From: Phytophthora quininea
Taxonomy: Eukaryota > Oomycota > Peronosporomycetes > Peronosporales > Peronosporaceae
Assembly: GCA_011947345.1 (NCBI GenBank)
Contig: JAAVTG010001003.1
Location: 1,302,001 to 1,366,000, forward strand
Length of the DNA: 64,000 nt
Reading direction: 5' to 3'
The translations under genes were made by a program, and so were the position numbers. The notes beneath the pieces were generated by a model, which searched no databases, was not told where the DNA came from, and saw nothing but the letters and a program-made list of their open reading frames with translations. Shown here piece after piece: positions 24,648 to 37,137 of this stretch; the stretch's first letter is position 1; every line of letters begins with the position of its first letter.

Positions 24648-25475
24648 ATGAAGGTTTGTGCTATCAACGCCGGAATTCATATACCTTGGTTGACACTAAC
24701 AAATGTGTTGCGGTCATATAGCTCCCTCCTCACGCCAAGCACGTGCCGGCACGACTACTTGCGGACCCGCCACAAGAAAAGTCGGATGTCCAAGGTACTG
24801 TGGGTGTGGACCGTGAGCGAGCGATGGAGGAGCGCCGTGCGCAGCTTCACGCACGTGTCAAGGCGGTACAAGCACAGTGGTTGAGGGCGGTTGCGCCACC
24901 TCTTGATAAGAAGGCCCTTCAAGACCATCGCGCTAAGCATCTCGCCCGTGCAAAAGGGTCAAGCTGCGGAAGCAAAGGCTAGAGCTTGGAGCGATGACGT
25001 CGCTCTTTAATTGGCTTTGCAAGACCGAGCAAAGTTGATGCGGGCGTTGCAGACCGGTTTGCGGGTCGTGGACGTCGCGGTCGTCAGTATCAAAGAAACC
25101 GCCCCGAAGCAAGACATCGGTAGTGAAGATGAAAATGACGCTTCCGAGGATGGAGCATAAGTAAGCGACAACGACGAAGCCAGCGACTCAAGGAAAACCG
25201 TCGACGAAAAGCGAGAACGCGGAGACGAGACGAGTGGTGGCAGTGCCGAGAAAGAAAGAGAGGAGGAGAGCGCCAGTGTAGAATCCAGTAACAAGGAGAG
25301 AGCTGGCGAGGAAGAGTCTGGCAGTGAGGAAAAAGTGATAGGAGCCACACCAAATCAACATTGGAAGTTGAACGAAAAAAACTACAAACGCGGTGCTGTG
25401 GAACGCAAGTCCAGTGGTGATGAAAGTGATTTATTCATGGAGGGATTTACGTGCCACTGGGTGTCGTAGGAGGCT
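24648..25475 (+). pseudogene. broken gene of unknown function at the island border
   Basis: A possible ATG at 24648 is followed by an intron (24,653-24,720) and a basic exon (KSRMSK region). Then comes a helical stretch, RERAMEERRAQLHARVKAVQ and ALQDHRAKHLARAKG. Further on there is an acidic, Glu/Ser-rich tail (about 25,080-25,470). The reading frame changes several times and stop codons interrupt it (for example at 25,158). I do not recognise the product. The gradual decay fits its place between the gene block and the transposon island. Confidence 0.4.
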
Positions 25476-28429
25476 TTCGAGAGGGCCTTTGCTGATTTTC
25501 AAGCTCGCACTTTTCAGCTATTCTCAACTCGGAAGTACTCTTCCGATTTGCGTCACAGCCAGTCCGCCCCAATTCTCTTTCTGTTTTTATATGTAATGAT
25601 AACAATCAAATTCCAGCCGCGGGTTGTTTGGGCTTAGATGAAAAGACTACGCAGGTGGAGGGTGTCAACTTGGATCCTTATCCGGATGCATCCGAATCCT
25701 ATTCTTTTGCTCTCCATCCAGATGGTTCAGGATATAATTCGGTTTGAATCGGATGCTATCCGGATTTAGTAGGACATCAAATGGACTGCAATGCTGTCAC
25801 AGCAGACATCAGCAGTGAGGCTGCACATGGGCACGTCGTTCGTTGAGACCGAATCGTGAATAGCGCCTACAGCGACGAAAATGATCTGGTTACAATTACT
25901 TCTATTTATTCTCTCTACAATGTGTTCCGCGGTTGAATCATTACCGGGAGGCGAGTTCAAAATCCGGTTGGCACCCGGTTCAAACGGGATGAATTTTCGG
26001 TTTATCCGGTATAAATCTGGATGCATGAATAAGATCCATCCGAAATCTGGACTCAATCTTTCACATTCTCTATACGCAGGATGAGAAGCCAGTATGTCGG
26101 TGGTTCACTACTGGATATTGGCGCTGGAGACGGCATCGCTCGCCCTATAGATGAGAACTAAAACTATAAAATAATGCAGTGATAGTTATTATAGTATGTC
26201 GTTGTACCCCGATGGTGGTGCCGGCCATTGTCATGACGACTAGTCACCCTCGCCACTGCGGTCGTACTAGTTCTCCGATGAGAGTGCCATCTTCACCCAC
26301 TATGAATATTGAGCAGAACGTCATCAAACAAAATTTACTATTTAACAACTATCACCTGACTCAACCAGACCGAAAACTAAAATCTCCAGTTTTGAAAATC
26401 AGCCCTTCATATTTTTATGCCACTAAATTGGCGTTTATGTAAGAGTAGTGGGGTCAGTGGCATGATTGAATTTATTTTGGTTATTGAATTATCGTAGGTC
26501 AAACATGGCATTCCGAGAAAAGTGGCTGCGAGTTTTCTATTAGCAAAATAAAAATATCGTTCTAATAGAGTTATGTTTACATGACGTCAATGTTCTTGGG
26601 CTACCTATGCCATATTCAGTTTTCTAAGCAAAATAATAACGGTTTCTGAACATATAACATGTAAAATAAAAACGATAGAATAGATGATTATATATATTTT
26701 TTCCTCAATAAACTGTTTTGAGCGGGGCATCTAGAGCGCTACACTTGAACACACACCTTATCGCAAACGGTTAGGCAAGATTGAAAGCCCTGTGATCGGA
26801 CTTGTATAGCTAGTTTGGTTAAGATGCCATCATCTTCACAAAACATTTAGAGACATACCGACAATTTTCAAAACTCTGAACTTGACACCTCCTACACACC
26901 ATGCAATATAAGCTGGATAGACGCTGGTTCTGCGGCACAACCTTAGCCACTATGTTTTATACCATGACATGAAGTATTCACACAGTTTAACGATGCGTTA
27001 TATCTATTTTGGTAAAATTAGTTTTGGACCCATTGCGAGAAATGGTGTGGTTGAGTCAAGCAACTGTTGTGAAGACGCACGAGATACAGACAACATCTCA
27101 ATTGACAGAGTTTGCCTCGATGTAGTATTTGTTTATATTACGCCTAGAGTGTACGATATCTGAAATTCATTTTCGGTGATAGCAAAAAAGGTTAAATAAA
27201 ATTGCAATTGATATTCAGAGGGTATCACAGTGGAATAGTAGTTGTCCTACTGCCGCCTCCGCCGTCGTGGGCATCGTCGACAGCTTTCACAATGCGGTCT
27301 AGTAGCAGCGAGAAGATGATGTAACCAACTTCTTCACCGGCGTGGACAATCTGAAAGACTTCGTATCAGCTTCTGAGCTACCCGCCGGCGTGTATATCGC
27401 GGTGAAGATGTGCTGCCTCATCTCTGAGCAATAGAGCACCGACAACGACAACCATATCTCTCGCGAAACTAACTATACATTGAGTGATCGACAACATGCG
27501 CGTCCTAACGGATCTGGATGTGGTCAACTATAATCCTACTATCCCCGAGTTCACCGATTAGGATATCGAAAAGAAGTCTGGCTCGCCAAATACGGGGCGC
27601 ATCCAGTTTATTTCCTACACAGTGTATGAGCCCCCACAGGTCCATGCAGTGGAATTATACTCGGACATCCCCAAAGGGAGCATTCAATCCAAGGAACTAT
27701 AAGGGAATTGCATTAGCGAATCGGGTCAGATAACCATATTCCCGTACATCAATCTCTTCGTAATAAGAGAACGCCAAATCTAACGCATAGCATCCCATTC
27801 GTGAATCTTCAAACTTCTCTCCTTTAGAATAAGTGCTTTATTTGCCTTCAGTTATGTACTCTGCTACTCATTATACGCGAAAACTTGTCATCGCTTTTTC
27901 TCGTTAGTGATGCAATTATCGGGGTGAAATCCGTGCACAGATCCTATAACTTGATCGGGTGTAGTCCATTTTCTTTTGGATCAAACACGCAGGCAGATGT
28001 TCATCCAAATATCCGTTACATATATTCGAAAGCCAAATAGCACAGCTGGACTCGGAAAGCAATGCTAGTCGAAACGGAATTCAGTGCTATCAAAACACTC
28101 TGTCAGAAATACTGGAGCCACCACCGAGACTTCGCAGACCTTGGGGTTTCTGTGGATGGATGGACCATCCAAATCCATAAAACTTGAAGCTGTTGTTAAA
28201 GGGTGTGAACGCACTGCTGAATAGAACAAATATGCTGAAGCTTTTATTTGAGGAAGCATTTCGTGTAAATGCTTCCATAGAGAAAATATAATCTTACAAT
28301 GTTGCTGCTGTCTTTGAAGTACAGCTCGCTGCGCGCGAACGATGACTAGTTGCTCCCTGAACTCTATGCCTACCCGAGTTAACATCCTGCTAGGGCTAGC
28401 AAGGCCAAATTGAACGACACAAGCCACAA
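25476..28429. other. AT-rich region of decayed repeats, no intact gene
   Basis: Only short, broken open frames occur. Around 25,670-25,760 and 25,960-26,060 there are related segments built from TCCGGAT/ATCCGGA-like words in inverted orientation, suggestive of an old MITE. Short unrecognised coding-like stretches lie at 27,308-27,440 and 27,490-27,770; both carry stops. 26,500-26,720 is strongly AT-rich. I found no RNA gene. Confidence 0.45.
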
Positions 28430-29830
28430 CTGGAGCAGGTCAAATACATAGACTACGATGAGATATTCGCGCCGATCACCCGCATACAATCACTCCGATT
28501 GCGGCTAGCCATAGTCACAATTAATGACTGGTAATGCTATCAAACGGATGTCGCCACCACGTTCCTGAACGAAAATGTTTGCGTGCTGCAGCAAGAGGAT
28601 AGTTAAGTCTGATCAGGAGCACTTAGTTCGCAAGCTGATGTAATCATTATACGGGTTGAAGCTGAAATCGCGGGCATGGAACAAGAAGCTGGCAGCTTTT
28701 CTGAAGAGCAAGGGTAGGCAAAGTTAAACAGTGTCGTTTCCTCTACGTTTGTCCCGGATCGAATGGAGTTTAGATTGTTGGGATTTATGTCGACGATCTC
28801 GATTTGAGCTCCGACACCAAGAATGGGGTACCGTAGATTAAGAGCATGTAGGTGTCGAGATTTGACTGTAAGGACACGGGAGAGGTTCATCCTATTCTAG
28901 GACTTTGTCTACACCGAGATCGAGCTACGAAGATGCTCACCATCGATCATGCTGCTTACGCAGAGAGGGTGTTGGAGATGTTTAATTTGACACAGTTGAA
29001 TCAGTGAAGAACTTCCTGCGATCACGGAGCTGTTCTTTCGAATGCCAATTGCCCGAAGACCAAACATAGACGTAAGCAGCTGAAAATCAAGGATTACAGA
29101 GATTTAGTCGGTTCGCTGATGTATCTGCTCACTGAGAGCAGGCCGGACATTGCATTCACCATCCCGTGTGTAAGTAAAGATTTGAGCAATCCAGGGCTTG
29201 TTCACTGGGAACGTTGCGAAGCTAATTCTTCACTACGAGAAAGCAATTATTAGGCGTGCCCTAATTATCGACGGTCGCAGCAGCAGTCCCCAGCTGAGTG
29301 CTTTTGTGGACTCAGACTACGTGAAGGATATTGATAGCCGGAGGTCAGTCTCGGGCTACGTGATGCAATTGGGTCACGGTGCGATAATTGTAGAATAGTA
29401 GCGCCAAGTTTGTGAATATTCTCTGGAGACTGAAATAATTGCGACCACCCCGTGATACCTAAGATTAGGAAACACCTTGCGCGTAGCGATTGGGCCTTGT
29501 TGAAAATTCTTGCGGGTCTTATCGGTCATTTACATCGCCCAGCACTAAAGCGACTTAATCCACCGTCTAAATTTCGCAAGAAGACTGGGGTGTTGCCTAT
29601 GGGTAGCTCATCAGCCGTTGTTTTGATAGAAGAAGTTGTTAGTGGACTATCAAGGCGCGGCAATCGGAGATACGTATGTGCTACCAACATTACTATCTTT
29701 AAATTAACCGCCTGGAGCACATTATCGACTAGGCCAACGAATCCGTAAATATCGGGGAGACTAAACACGTTGTGAAGAGTGTGTACATTCGGTTCAGATT
29801 AACGACCAACGAGACGGATGAAACCCGCTA
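28430..29830 (+). mobile_element. Ty1/Copia retrotransposon relic (reverse transcriptase, RNase H)
   Basis: Read through several stops and shifts, this stretch carries the Copia order. The reverse transcriptase start is YDEIFAPITRIQSLRLRLAI and INDW, then DVATTFLNENV. LVRKL and a KLKSRAWNKKLAAFLKSKG thumb region follow. Next are a decayed catalytic region near 28,790, YRDLVGSLMYLLTESRPDIAFTI, and the RNase H block AFVDSDYVKDIDSRRSVSGYV. A terminal TKHV...YIRFRL block lies near 29,770. The catalytic region is degenerate and stop codons are frequent, so it cannot be active. I did not find its LTRs. Confidence 0.7.
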
Positions 29831-30959
29831 GAAACGTGGTGGTTGAATGACGTGTATACAAGGAGATAAATACTATACCGCTTCGATTTAGCGGCCAATA
29901 GATCGTCGATCATATTGAGATGATTCCCCGCAGAGGCGCAATCGAGCGAATACCAGACCTTAATAACGCGCGTGACCTGATTTTGAGCTACCAAAGCTCC
30001 TTCATCGAAAAATAAATCCCACAGTGCTTTCCATTTGCTCTACATTCGTTAACGTTTTATTAACGTTGGGAGAGACTATGTCTCACCGATACATCAACTA
30101 ATCTGACTCAGCGACAGAGTGGGCACTTGCAAACTTCACATTACCAGACATTCATAGCCAACTTTTGTTTCATGCGTCAGTGTTGATTGTTCAACGACGA
30201 CAGAGATAGATAAAAAATGCATGTGTACATTTCCGCCATCGCCACTGTTCTCCTGGTCAAGTGTATGAAGGACAGGGCCAGGCTCAACATCCGCACCGAT
30301 CTCGAACTCGAAGAGCGCAGGATCCGTTATGAAGGTGCCGTACACGGAATTTCAGTTTTGTGGAGGAACCGAAGCGCGGTATCGGGTTTAGCATGTCCCG
30401 TAGTAGGCATACATCGTGAGCATCAGTGGGTGGTAGATCCTGTTGACGAAGAAAGTGTACATTTCCCGAATGCAGTCGTATGTGGCGCTTATATTCTATT
30501 CTTTTTGGAGAGAATATCAGTTTGGCAGTGCTTTAGATTTTGTCGCACAGCGAGTTTTGGGATCAGACTTTGTTGAGAACAGATACGATCGCTCTGCAAT
30601 GACCAGATCCACAACACCTTTCCCAGTCCAAGTTCGTCATGTGCAAACCCAGTTTTATCAAAAGCAAGTTCAAATTCGTGTATTCCAATCGAAATGCATA
30701 AAGATTAAAGTTAGATTCGCTATCCTGCCATACACAATACCTTGTAGGTAGTCACCTTCACAGGAACATAAGGCCTCGCCTTCTCCCGCCAAAAGGTTCC
30801 TCCAGCCTAGATTGCGCATGCAGAGATTCGCAACTGCGCTAGCTGCACTTCCGGCATTCCGTCAATTGCAGGCAATGTGATCGCCATCCCGCCAACAGTG
30901 TGCTGTAGCACGTTTCTTAACAATTTCGCGGCAATACGCCGTGCTCATTGCGACGCAAT
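29831..30959. other. unassigned sequence with one coding-like minus-strand stretch
   Basis: On the minus strand, 30,345-30,136 encodes a 69-residue open frame (TFITDPALFEFEIGADVEPG then a hydrophobic strand-rich end). An upstream coding-like fragment (30,500-30,430) is out of frame with it. I cannot identify a family. The rest shows nothing recognisable. Confidence 0.35.
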
Positions 30960-31770
30960 GGTCACTTTTGCTTTGCCATCTACAGCCATGCTCACCCGTT
31001 ACCGCCGTTACTCACTTAACATCAAGCTTCGCATGTTGGAGGCTGCTCGTACCGGAGGCGGCTGGGAAGCCATTGCGGAGAATAACGACGTCAACGCTGC
31101 TAGTTCTATCTTCGTCTGTTCACAGATCACCGAGAACCACCTTGATGCTCGCCTGGTCACAATGAAGCAATTCCACGAAGATCTTCAATAAATGAACACG
31201 GACGTCAACAAGCTGAAGCGCAGAGAGTACCTTATCCGGTTGCAAGAACTGCACTCGAGGTTGCAGCCGACGTGGGCAGCGTGCTGTCAAAAGATGCTGA
31301 CAGCCGGAGGGCAATACCTACTGGTGACAGGGTGCATCGGGCAGGCTGGGGTTATTTACTATGAAACCAAATTGGGCAGCAACAAACATACGCGTCACAA
31401 TGAATTCATCCGCAATACGCTTCGCAAGGTTTTGGGCGTGACTAACGTAGTTGTCGTCTTGGCCAACGCACCGTGCCATCCACTCGCTGAAGCCGTGTTC
31501 GAGGAGCCTGAGTTCGCTGGTGGTACACTGCTGCGCCATGTCATTACTCCCCAGCGCTCAACCACAATGAGAACATTTTCTCCGCCTTCAAATCAGTCGC
31601 CAAAGGATTATATGCCCGAGATTCGTGCCGCTGTTATTGTTGTGCGTCGTGGGGCTACAATGAAAATCATCGCTTGCTCTATCTGCTGCAAGCCCCGCAA
31701 ACGCAATTCCCACGCGTCGCTACACCAGCGTCGCGCGCCTCATGCTACCAACACACGCTGACATTCCATG
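30960..31770 (+). mobile_element. Tc1/IS630-type DDE transposase relic
   Basis: An N-terminal helix-turn-helix-like start (YRRYSLNIKLRMLEAARTGG, WEAIAENNDVN) is followed by a C-terminal DDE region. The segment VVVLANAPCHPLAEAV matches the usual VxxDNAPCH block but carries Ala where the second catalytic Asp belongs. A shift near 31,540 separates it from YSPALNHNENIFSAFKS, which carries the expected third acidic residue. A stop at 31,189 also interrupts the frame. It is a decayed copy of a widespread oomycete transposase type. Inverted termini were not found. Confidence 0.65.
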
Positions 31771-33386
31771 TGAAGATGACCGACCTGCAGGACATGCCGG
31801 TGGGGCGCTAAAATGCGACCTTCACAGTGCCGCATACTAGCGCAGTCCTGATCGCTACATCTTTGCCGAGTTATTAGTTATCATAAGGTCTTTAGCGAAC
31901 AGGCTTACGCCACTTCTGTATACACCGCCTCCCGGACAAACTTCTCTAACCAGAAAATTCAGTTCTTAGCTAAGAGTAAGATCGGCCAATTTGCGAGTAA
32001 TTATGAAAAAAGGCTGCAGTTGAAGTAACAGCTAGCATAAGATGGTGATGTTCGAGTACACATTGAATGGGTAAGCTTCGGGTATGACCAGCACTAACCA
32101 TCTTTTGTCGATGTGCATTTTCGCCACATCAATGAAAAATTTGCTCTCACAACGGAAAGGGACGACGACAACAGCGCCAGAGAGTTTTTGGTCCGTTTGA
32201 CGAAGAAGGCGAAGTGTTATGTGAAGTCGATCGTAGCAACCTGTCTCAACGGTTAGATGTCTGTGACATCTTCAGCAGCTTGAAGAAGGCCATGATTGGC
32301 ATTGACGTACACGACGAGTCGTTTTACAAATATCGGTACAACTAAGTGGAAATCGGGTACGGCACCGGTATTTACCAATGTGTTCCCACGAAGATTATTC
32401 GAAGTATTGGCTCTTGTACGAGTCGCGCGATGAACATGACAAAGAGCACTATGTTCTGGAGAAAACTGGTGAGCGCGGCGACAGCAATGTGGAAGTCCGC
32501 CGCAGAGGGATTCATGGTTTCATTTTGGGGAGGTTGAAGACATTTTCATGGGAGCGGGCACACAAAAGTGCAGAAAAATACTGCTGGGCCAATATACAAA
32601 CTAACCCGGTCAATTGAAATACTTTCCAGAGCAGAGTAAGTTGACAGCGCGTAAGGTAGCCATGCGAAAAGACTTGCTAGTACGTAATCGGTCTATTAAT
32701 TGCTAAACGATCCTTTTGCTAAGTGTCATTGCTTTCGTAGGAGACTGGGAATTTAACAACTTTGCAGTGCTGCTAGAATGGGCTTACGGCCACCTGTGCT
32801 CGTCAAAAGCCGGAGGTTTTTGGCGCCGCAGAAGAACAGTCGCGTTGGGATGCTGAATGCGACGCAGTCGCGTTTCAAAAGCAAATCAGCGAGTTTAAGC
32901 ATGGCCTCATAGTGTTTGAATACTTCGAACACGATGCCATGGATACAACGGCCTCCAAATGAAGTCGTTCGGACTTATTGTGCCACCGCGCCATCCATTT
33001 TGGAACATCGTGCATAGTTTGACTGGCCAGAAAGACGACGGTGTTCTCGGAGCCACAGATGGAACTTCTAAACTTCATTTTGGCACATTTATTCAAATAT
33101 ATGGGATTATTTCTAAGCGAAGCTAACACGCTTCGGTAGGCGGGTGGACACTTGACGTCTTCGGCACTTACATGACTCATTATAACCGCATATGGTACTC
33201 GAAGACATTTGTGCCCTGGATGTATATGTTCGTGAAGACCGAGTACCAAGTAACCTAAGCTACTATATTCCCTGTGCGCGAAAATTTGCTTCGATGCTGT
33301 TTGATATTGACCTCACGTTGTCGTTCGGTAGTCTGGATCGTGCCCAGTTTATCGCAAACGCTTTCAAGTAAGTGTAGCCAAGCATT
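31771..33386. other. decayed coding-like fragments of unknown origin
   Basis: Coding-like plus-strand stretches occur at about 32,170-32,345, 32,378-32,617 and 32,940-33,250. Examples are LRLYESRDEHDKEHY-type charged text and VPPRHPFWNIVHSLTG. Each is interrupted by stops. A possible intron lies at about 32,679-32,740. No family is recognised. They could be an N-terminal part of the Crinkler-like gene downstream, but nothing proves it. Confidence 0.3.
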
Positions 33387-34270
33387 GTGCTTCTTAAGTT
33401 TTACCTTCATATAGTTTGCAAGAGCTACGAGAAGTCAAAACTACTCGAGGACCCGGAGTTTTACGATAATAACATCCTGCTCGACATTCATTATTTGAAC
33501 AAGGCTCGTTCGGAGAAACAATTCAAAGTGACAGCAGATGGGTTTGTACGGTTCTGGAAAATCAAGACAAAGTCGCCTATGCTGAGTGGTTTTGCAAGTA
33601 CTAGCGTAGGTGGAAGCAGCGTAGATGGAGAACACAGTCATAATGAAAATTCGGTCAGAAGTTCGCTGCAATTACCGTATAAGCGAATGTCCTACGACCG
33701 TAAATGTTACAGCGTGTACTGTGAGAAAATTATGCACATGCTTGACACTTGCACGAGAAGCTTAATCACAGTTACCAGTACTCCCGGTAAGTGACAGTAT
33801 TGTGCGCATTTTCATTGTTTGTGAGCTAACCCCGTTTGAAAAATACGAACAATGTAGGAATCGACAAGTCCACCTTTAAGGTGTACTTCTTTGAATGGTA
33901 TGTGCAAACGCATCCAGAGATCATAATTGTCACTGCCGCGTACCTAAGTATGTCCGAGTTGACAGAAGTGACCGTGTGTGAATATGGTGAACAGGCTAAA
34001 AAGTATACAGACTTGTCTCTAAAATGGAGGCTTTTATTGTGAAACGGGACGAAAGCACGAGCAGCAAGACAAAACGTTGCTTACCTCTTACATGGACCAC
34101 CGGATATGTCTCCACTCGATGGAAAACCGGTGTGCTTTACCAGTTCAAATAAAGCGTGGTTAGACATTTGAGGAAAACTGATAAGGGGCTGAAAGTGGTT
34201 GTGCCTCTGTCAGATGTAGAGGAGCTAAGACTTGACGCGACAAACCTGAAAAGTAACCCAAAACGTAAGT
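33387..34270 (+). pseudogene. Crinkler-like (CRN) C-terminal P-loop domain, broken
   Basis: The frame 33,414-33,789 ends in YSVYCEKIMHMLDTC and ITVTSTPG. A clean GT-AG intron (33,788-33,857) joins it to GIDKSTFKVYFFEWYVQTHPE. This resembles the TGTPGIGKS P-loop of one class of Crinkler/RHS-like C-terminal domains, with Asp in place of a Walker A Gly. Downstream, GPPDMSPLDGKPVCFTSSNKAWLD and VPLSDVEELRLDATNL fit the same family but lie after a stop at 34,040. No secretion signal or LxLFLAK-type N-terminus was found. I consider it a dead effector-family fragment; the family call is from pattern only. Confidence 0.5.
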
Positions 34271-34331
34271 TCTCGTCCGGCAACTTCGTCACTTAGTGTG
34301 TGGGTATTTAAGCCTCAATCATGTTGTGATG

Positions 34332-34900
34332 TTAACAGCTCGATCGGGCGGTGGCTTGCCTTCGCACAGACCCATAGATTGTCGGGCTCAGTCTCCACCT
34401 TGTAGTTGGCTTGAGGTTGCCCCATACGTCGCGAAAGTTATAGTGTTGGCGCTGGCGCTTCGTGTACATATTCTCAGTACGCATTTGACGCCCATCGTCC
34501 ATGCATGCGGATTGTGTCTGCACCGAGGCTGCTGCGTGTAATGTGGTCGCGCCTCTAGTTCTTATGGAGTGAGTTGAGAATACCTCGGGATATTGGTTGC
34601 ACATCTTGGCGGCCTGACGTAGAACCTTCACCAAAGTGTCGGCTGTGAGGATTTGGTGTCAATTAAACGAGCAGAGTGGGGGTGTTGGCTGTAATTCGAG
34701 AATTGCAGCGTTCTGTTTGAGCAGGAATGCATGGAAGACTGGACAAACTGGAGTCTTGACGCTTTTGAGCATTGATCGCTCGGTCGAGTGTCCGCGTTAG
34801 CTGATTTTACCCCTCCACACTTGAACTTCACTGACACCGCTGCGACAAAGTTATCAGTACTTGCACCGTTCTTGCAATCGGCGATCACGTCAAAAGACAC
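34332..34900 (-). mobile_element. DIRS-type tyrosine recombinase, C-terminal part
   Basis: On the minus strand the segment VKVLRQAAKMCNQYPEVFSTHSIRTRGATTLHAA has the HxxR box and following Gly-Ala of DIRS tyrosine recombinases. These enzymes integrate circular DNA copies. Upstream (34,900-34,650) lies a middle section, VAAVSVKFKCGGVKSAN. This matches the C-terminal half missing from the recombinase fragment at 36,613-36,958, with a younger insertion between. Stops and shifts make it inactive. Confidence 0.55.
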
Positions 34901-35289
34901 GAACTTGGAGGCAATAGTTGTGCCGGTGGCTTTGTGTGACTAGATATTCGGGGCCTATCAAGCAAAATGAGAAGTCCAACATCGCAGCCGCACAAAGGAT
35001 GCAGTGTTGGGCGACTGCAATATTCGCGCCGTTGACGAAGATTTGGAGGCTTTCCACTAATACTGCTAATCGTTGACGGCTCAGCGGGCTGTGTCGGCGC
35101 GTTGTTTGGAGGACGAGCTCATGCTGGGGGCAGTGGTAGCGTAAATCCGGCGCACAGCCAATGAGACCATCGTGTGACGATGTGAATTGTGTTTTTCTAT
35201 GGATCGCGCTGTGGAGAGTTTACATATGGAGTTTACTATGGAGCTAGTGTCGGATATTACGTTCAAGAGATGAAGAAGTGTGCGATAAA

Positions 35290-36062
35290 ACGTGTCGCTT
35301 GGGAGAAGGCGGGGGGTTGTCCTACCAAAGATGGGCCCTCAAGACCAGGAAGTGCGCCCAAGAAAATGTGTTCTTGAAAGGCACGCCCAAGAAATGGTGT
35401 GTCCTAGGAATGCACGTTGAAGGGATCTCCACTCTTGGAATGTACGCCCAAGGGCACATTGCCTTGAGCGCGAGTGCACGTTACGTCCTGGCCACCCCTC
35501 GCCCTTAAACGAGTCGCCAAGAACCAAGGTATAAATTGCCACAGTGAAAGGTATTCCTGTGTGCAACCCGCCTCGCCTTGGCTAACCTCAAGATGTGTGA
35601 GACAAGGACCTGTACATCCCCAAGCTGCCCAAGTGACCCTAGAAGCACGGCTGCCGCCCAAGACCCAAGAAGTTCTTGGATGAACATTCCAAGGGTTTTT
35701 CTTGGGCGGCCATTTCTTCGATGGAGATTCTCTTGGATGGAGATTCTCTCTTGGACGTGGATTCTGGCACTTAGCGAGAATTCGCATTCACCATGGACCC
35801 AGTGGTTTGTACCCAGAATGTTTACGCCACAGATGATTTGAGGAGCGACGAACCCACGATAAGTGGCCGTCATCAAGTCAAGCATACTAAGATCAAGACT
35901 AATTCGTATCCTAATGACTGCGCCCAAGATCTGCGGAAGAGCTACAGATCTACTAGCTATAAGAGATATCATTCAGAGAGTTCTTTTGCCCTGTACTGCA
36001 CAAGCGCCAGTCGGTGCTCTTTGCGTGTTAGTGCTAAGGCGACCTGCTGCTCCCCACCTGTT
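35290..36062. repeat. CCCAAG-rich repetitive segment inside the DIRS relic
   Basis: The word CCCAAG or CTTGG recurs many times in irregular spacing. A short tandem GATGGAGATTCTCTTG-type duplication lies near 35,718-35,755. A short open frame starts at 35,793 (MDPVVCTQNVYATDDL). The texture suggests an LTR-retrotransposon flank or an internal leader. No protein domain is recognised. Confidence 0.35.
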
Positions 36063-36530
36063 TGTTAAGTCCAATTGGGAGGGGTCTAGGCGCCCCGACC
36101 ATTTCGTTTACTAGTTGGGCGTCTGTCTTGCAGGCCAACCCATTTCATATTAAAACTACGCTCAAGCGGCTGGATAGCAGTCGCCGCTTGAGTTTGCTTT
36201 GAGACTGCGTCTTACAACGTTCTGTATTGGGATTTGTATCGACTGGTCTGTGTGTTCCTTCGATTGAAGGTGGTGCGCGTTCGCTGAACCAAGTCCAAGA
36301 CTTTCCAGGTGTCTTGGGCGTTGGATTGAACCTGGTGTGAGACCCCCGACCAAGGGTCTATAAGAATAAGTGTCGGCTGTATATTTGCATAAGAATCTCT
36401 CTGTACATTGATTATCTGTGGTTGCTAGTTCTTCTTGAGCTTGCAGTCCATGAACCCCGTCTTTTCAACTGCCGCCCAAGAAAAGTGGGCTGCAGGGGAA
36501 CGAATTGTGGGCAAACTAATCCATCTAACA
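36063..36530. repeat. candidate solo LTR
   Basis: This segment begins TGTTA and ends TAACA, the TG...CA form of LTR ends with a 5-base terminal inverted repeat. It carries a TATA-like CTATAAGAA near 36,358. Flanking pentamers are CTGTT and CTCTT, so a target duplication would be imperfect. It lies between the two halves of the DIRS recombinase. No second copy is in the window. Confidence 0.35.
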
Positions 36531-36612
36531 CTCTTTTGTGTCTTTGACTGTGAAAGGCCATCCGGTAGATTAAACTCGGAATCCAAGGGTTGAACCTATA
36601 GGGATTCACGAG

Positions 36613-36958
36613 GTGCACACGCCAATCCTTCAACGGCAGTTCCAAGAACCGCCGCTGAAGGAGTTCACAACTGATCTCGGTTTACCAAGATCCTGGCCAC
36701 GTTGCCACAGCTCGCGCTGTGCAACAACCACCCCTGGACGGAAAACATCACCAGATCTCCGCCACAATCGGATATGGCTGAGTTTGGTCCGTATGGCCTC
36801 AAAGCGAACTGTAGCGGAGGCAGTGGTTGCCTTCCAGATCTCAACCCCGAACGTAACGAAGAGAATGGATTGTTGCGCTGCGTTGCTACACACGATAGCA
36901 CGCATGTGAAGTCTTGACCGAGCTTGTTGCGAGACGAATGTCGACCAACCCAAGACAC
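36613..36958 (-). mobile_element. DIRS-type tyrosine recombinase, N-terminal part
   Basis: The minus-strand text has ATTASATVRFEAIRTKLSHI, the conserved KLSHIRW-like helix of oomycete DIRS recombinases. It breaks off near 36,620. Upstream on the same strand lie the RT and RNase H regions in the normal DIRS order. The remainder of the recombinase is found at 34,332-34,900. Confidence 0.5.
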
Positions 36959-37137
36959 CGCCGGCGTATTATTGATTCAGCAGCGTACGTGAAAAGGCTG
37001 GTGGTTGTCTCTGCTGAGCCGTGCCCAGAGAGGACCACACACCAGTGCAGCTAGAGCTTATGCTTTCGCGCACATTGATGCTGAAAGAAATTTCGGGATT
37101 CTGGTTTTGGGACTTGAGTGCTACCCGCACTTCTTAG

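Noticed and set aside
30136..30345. Viral capsid-like origin of the minus-strand frame
   Set aside because: Considered because giant-virus inserts occur in Phytophthora, but no motif supports it.
34296..34541. Plus-strand 81-residue open frame
   Set aside because: It lies antisense to the DIRS recombinase C-terminus, which carries the recognisable HxxR motif.
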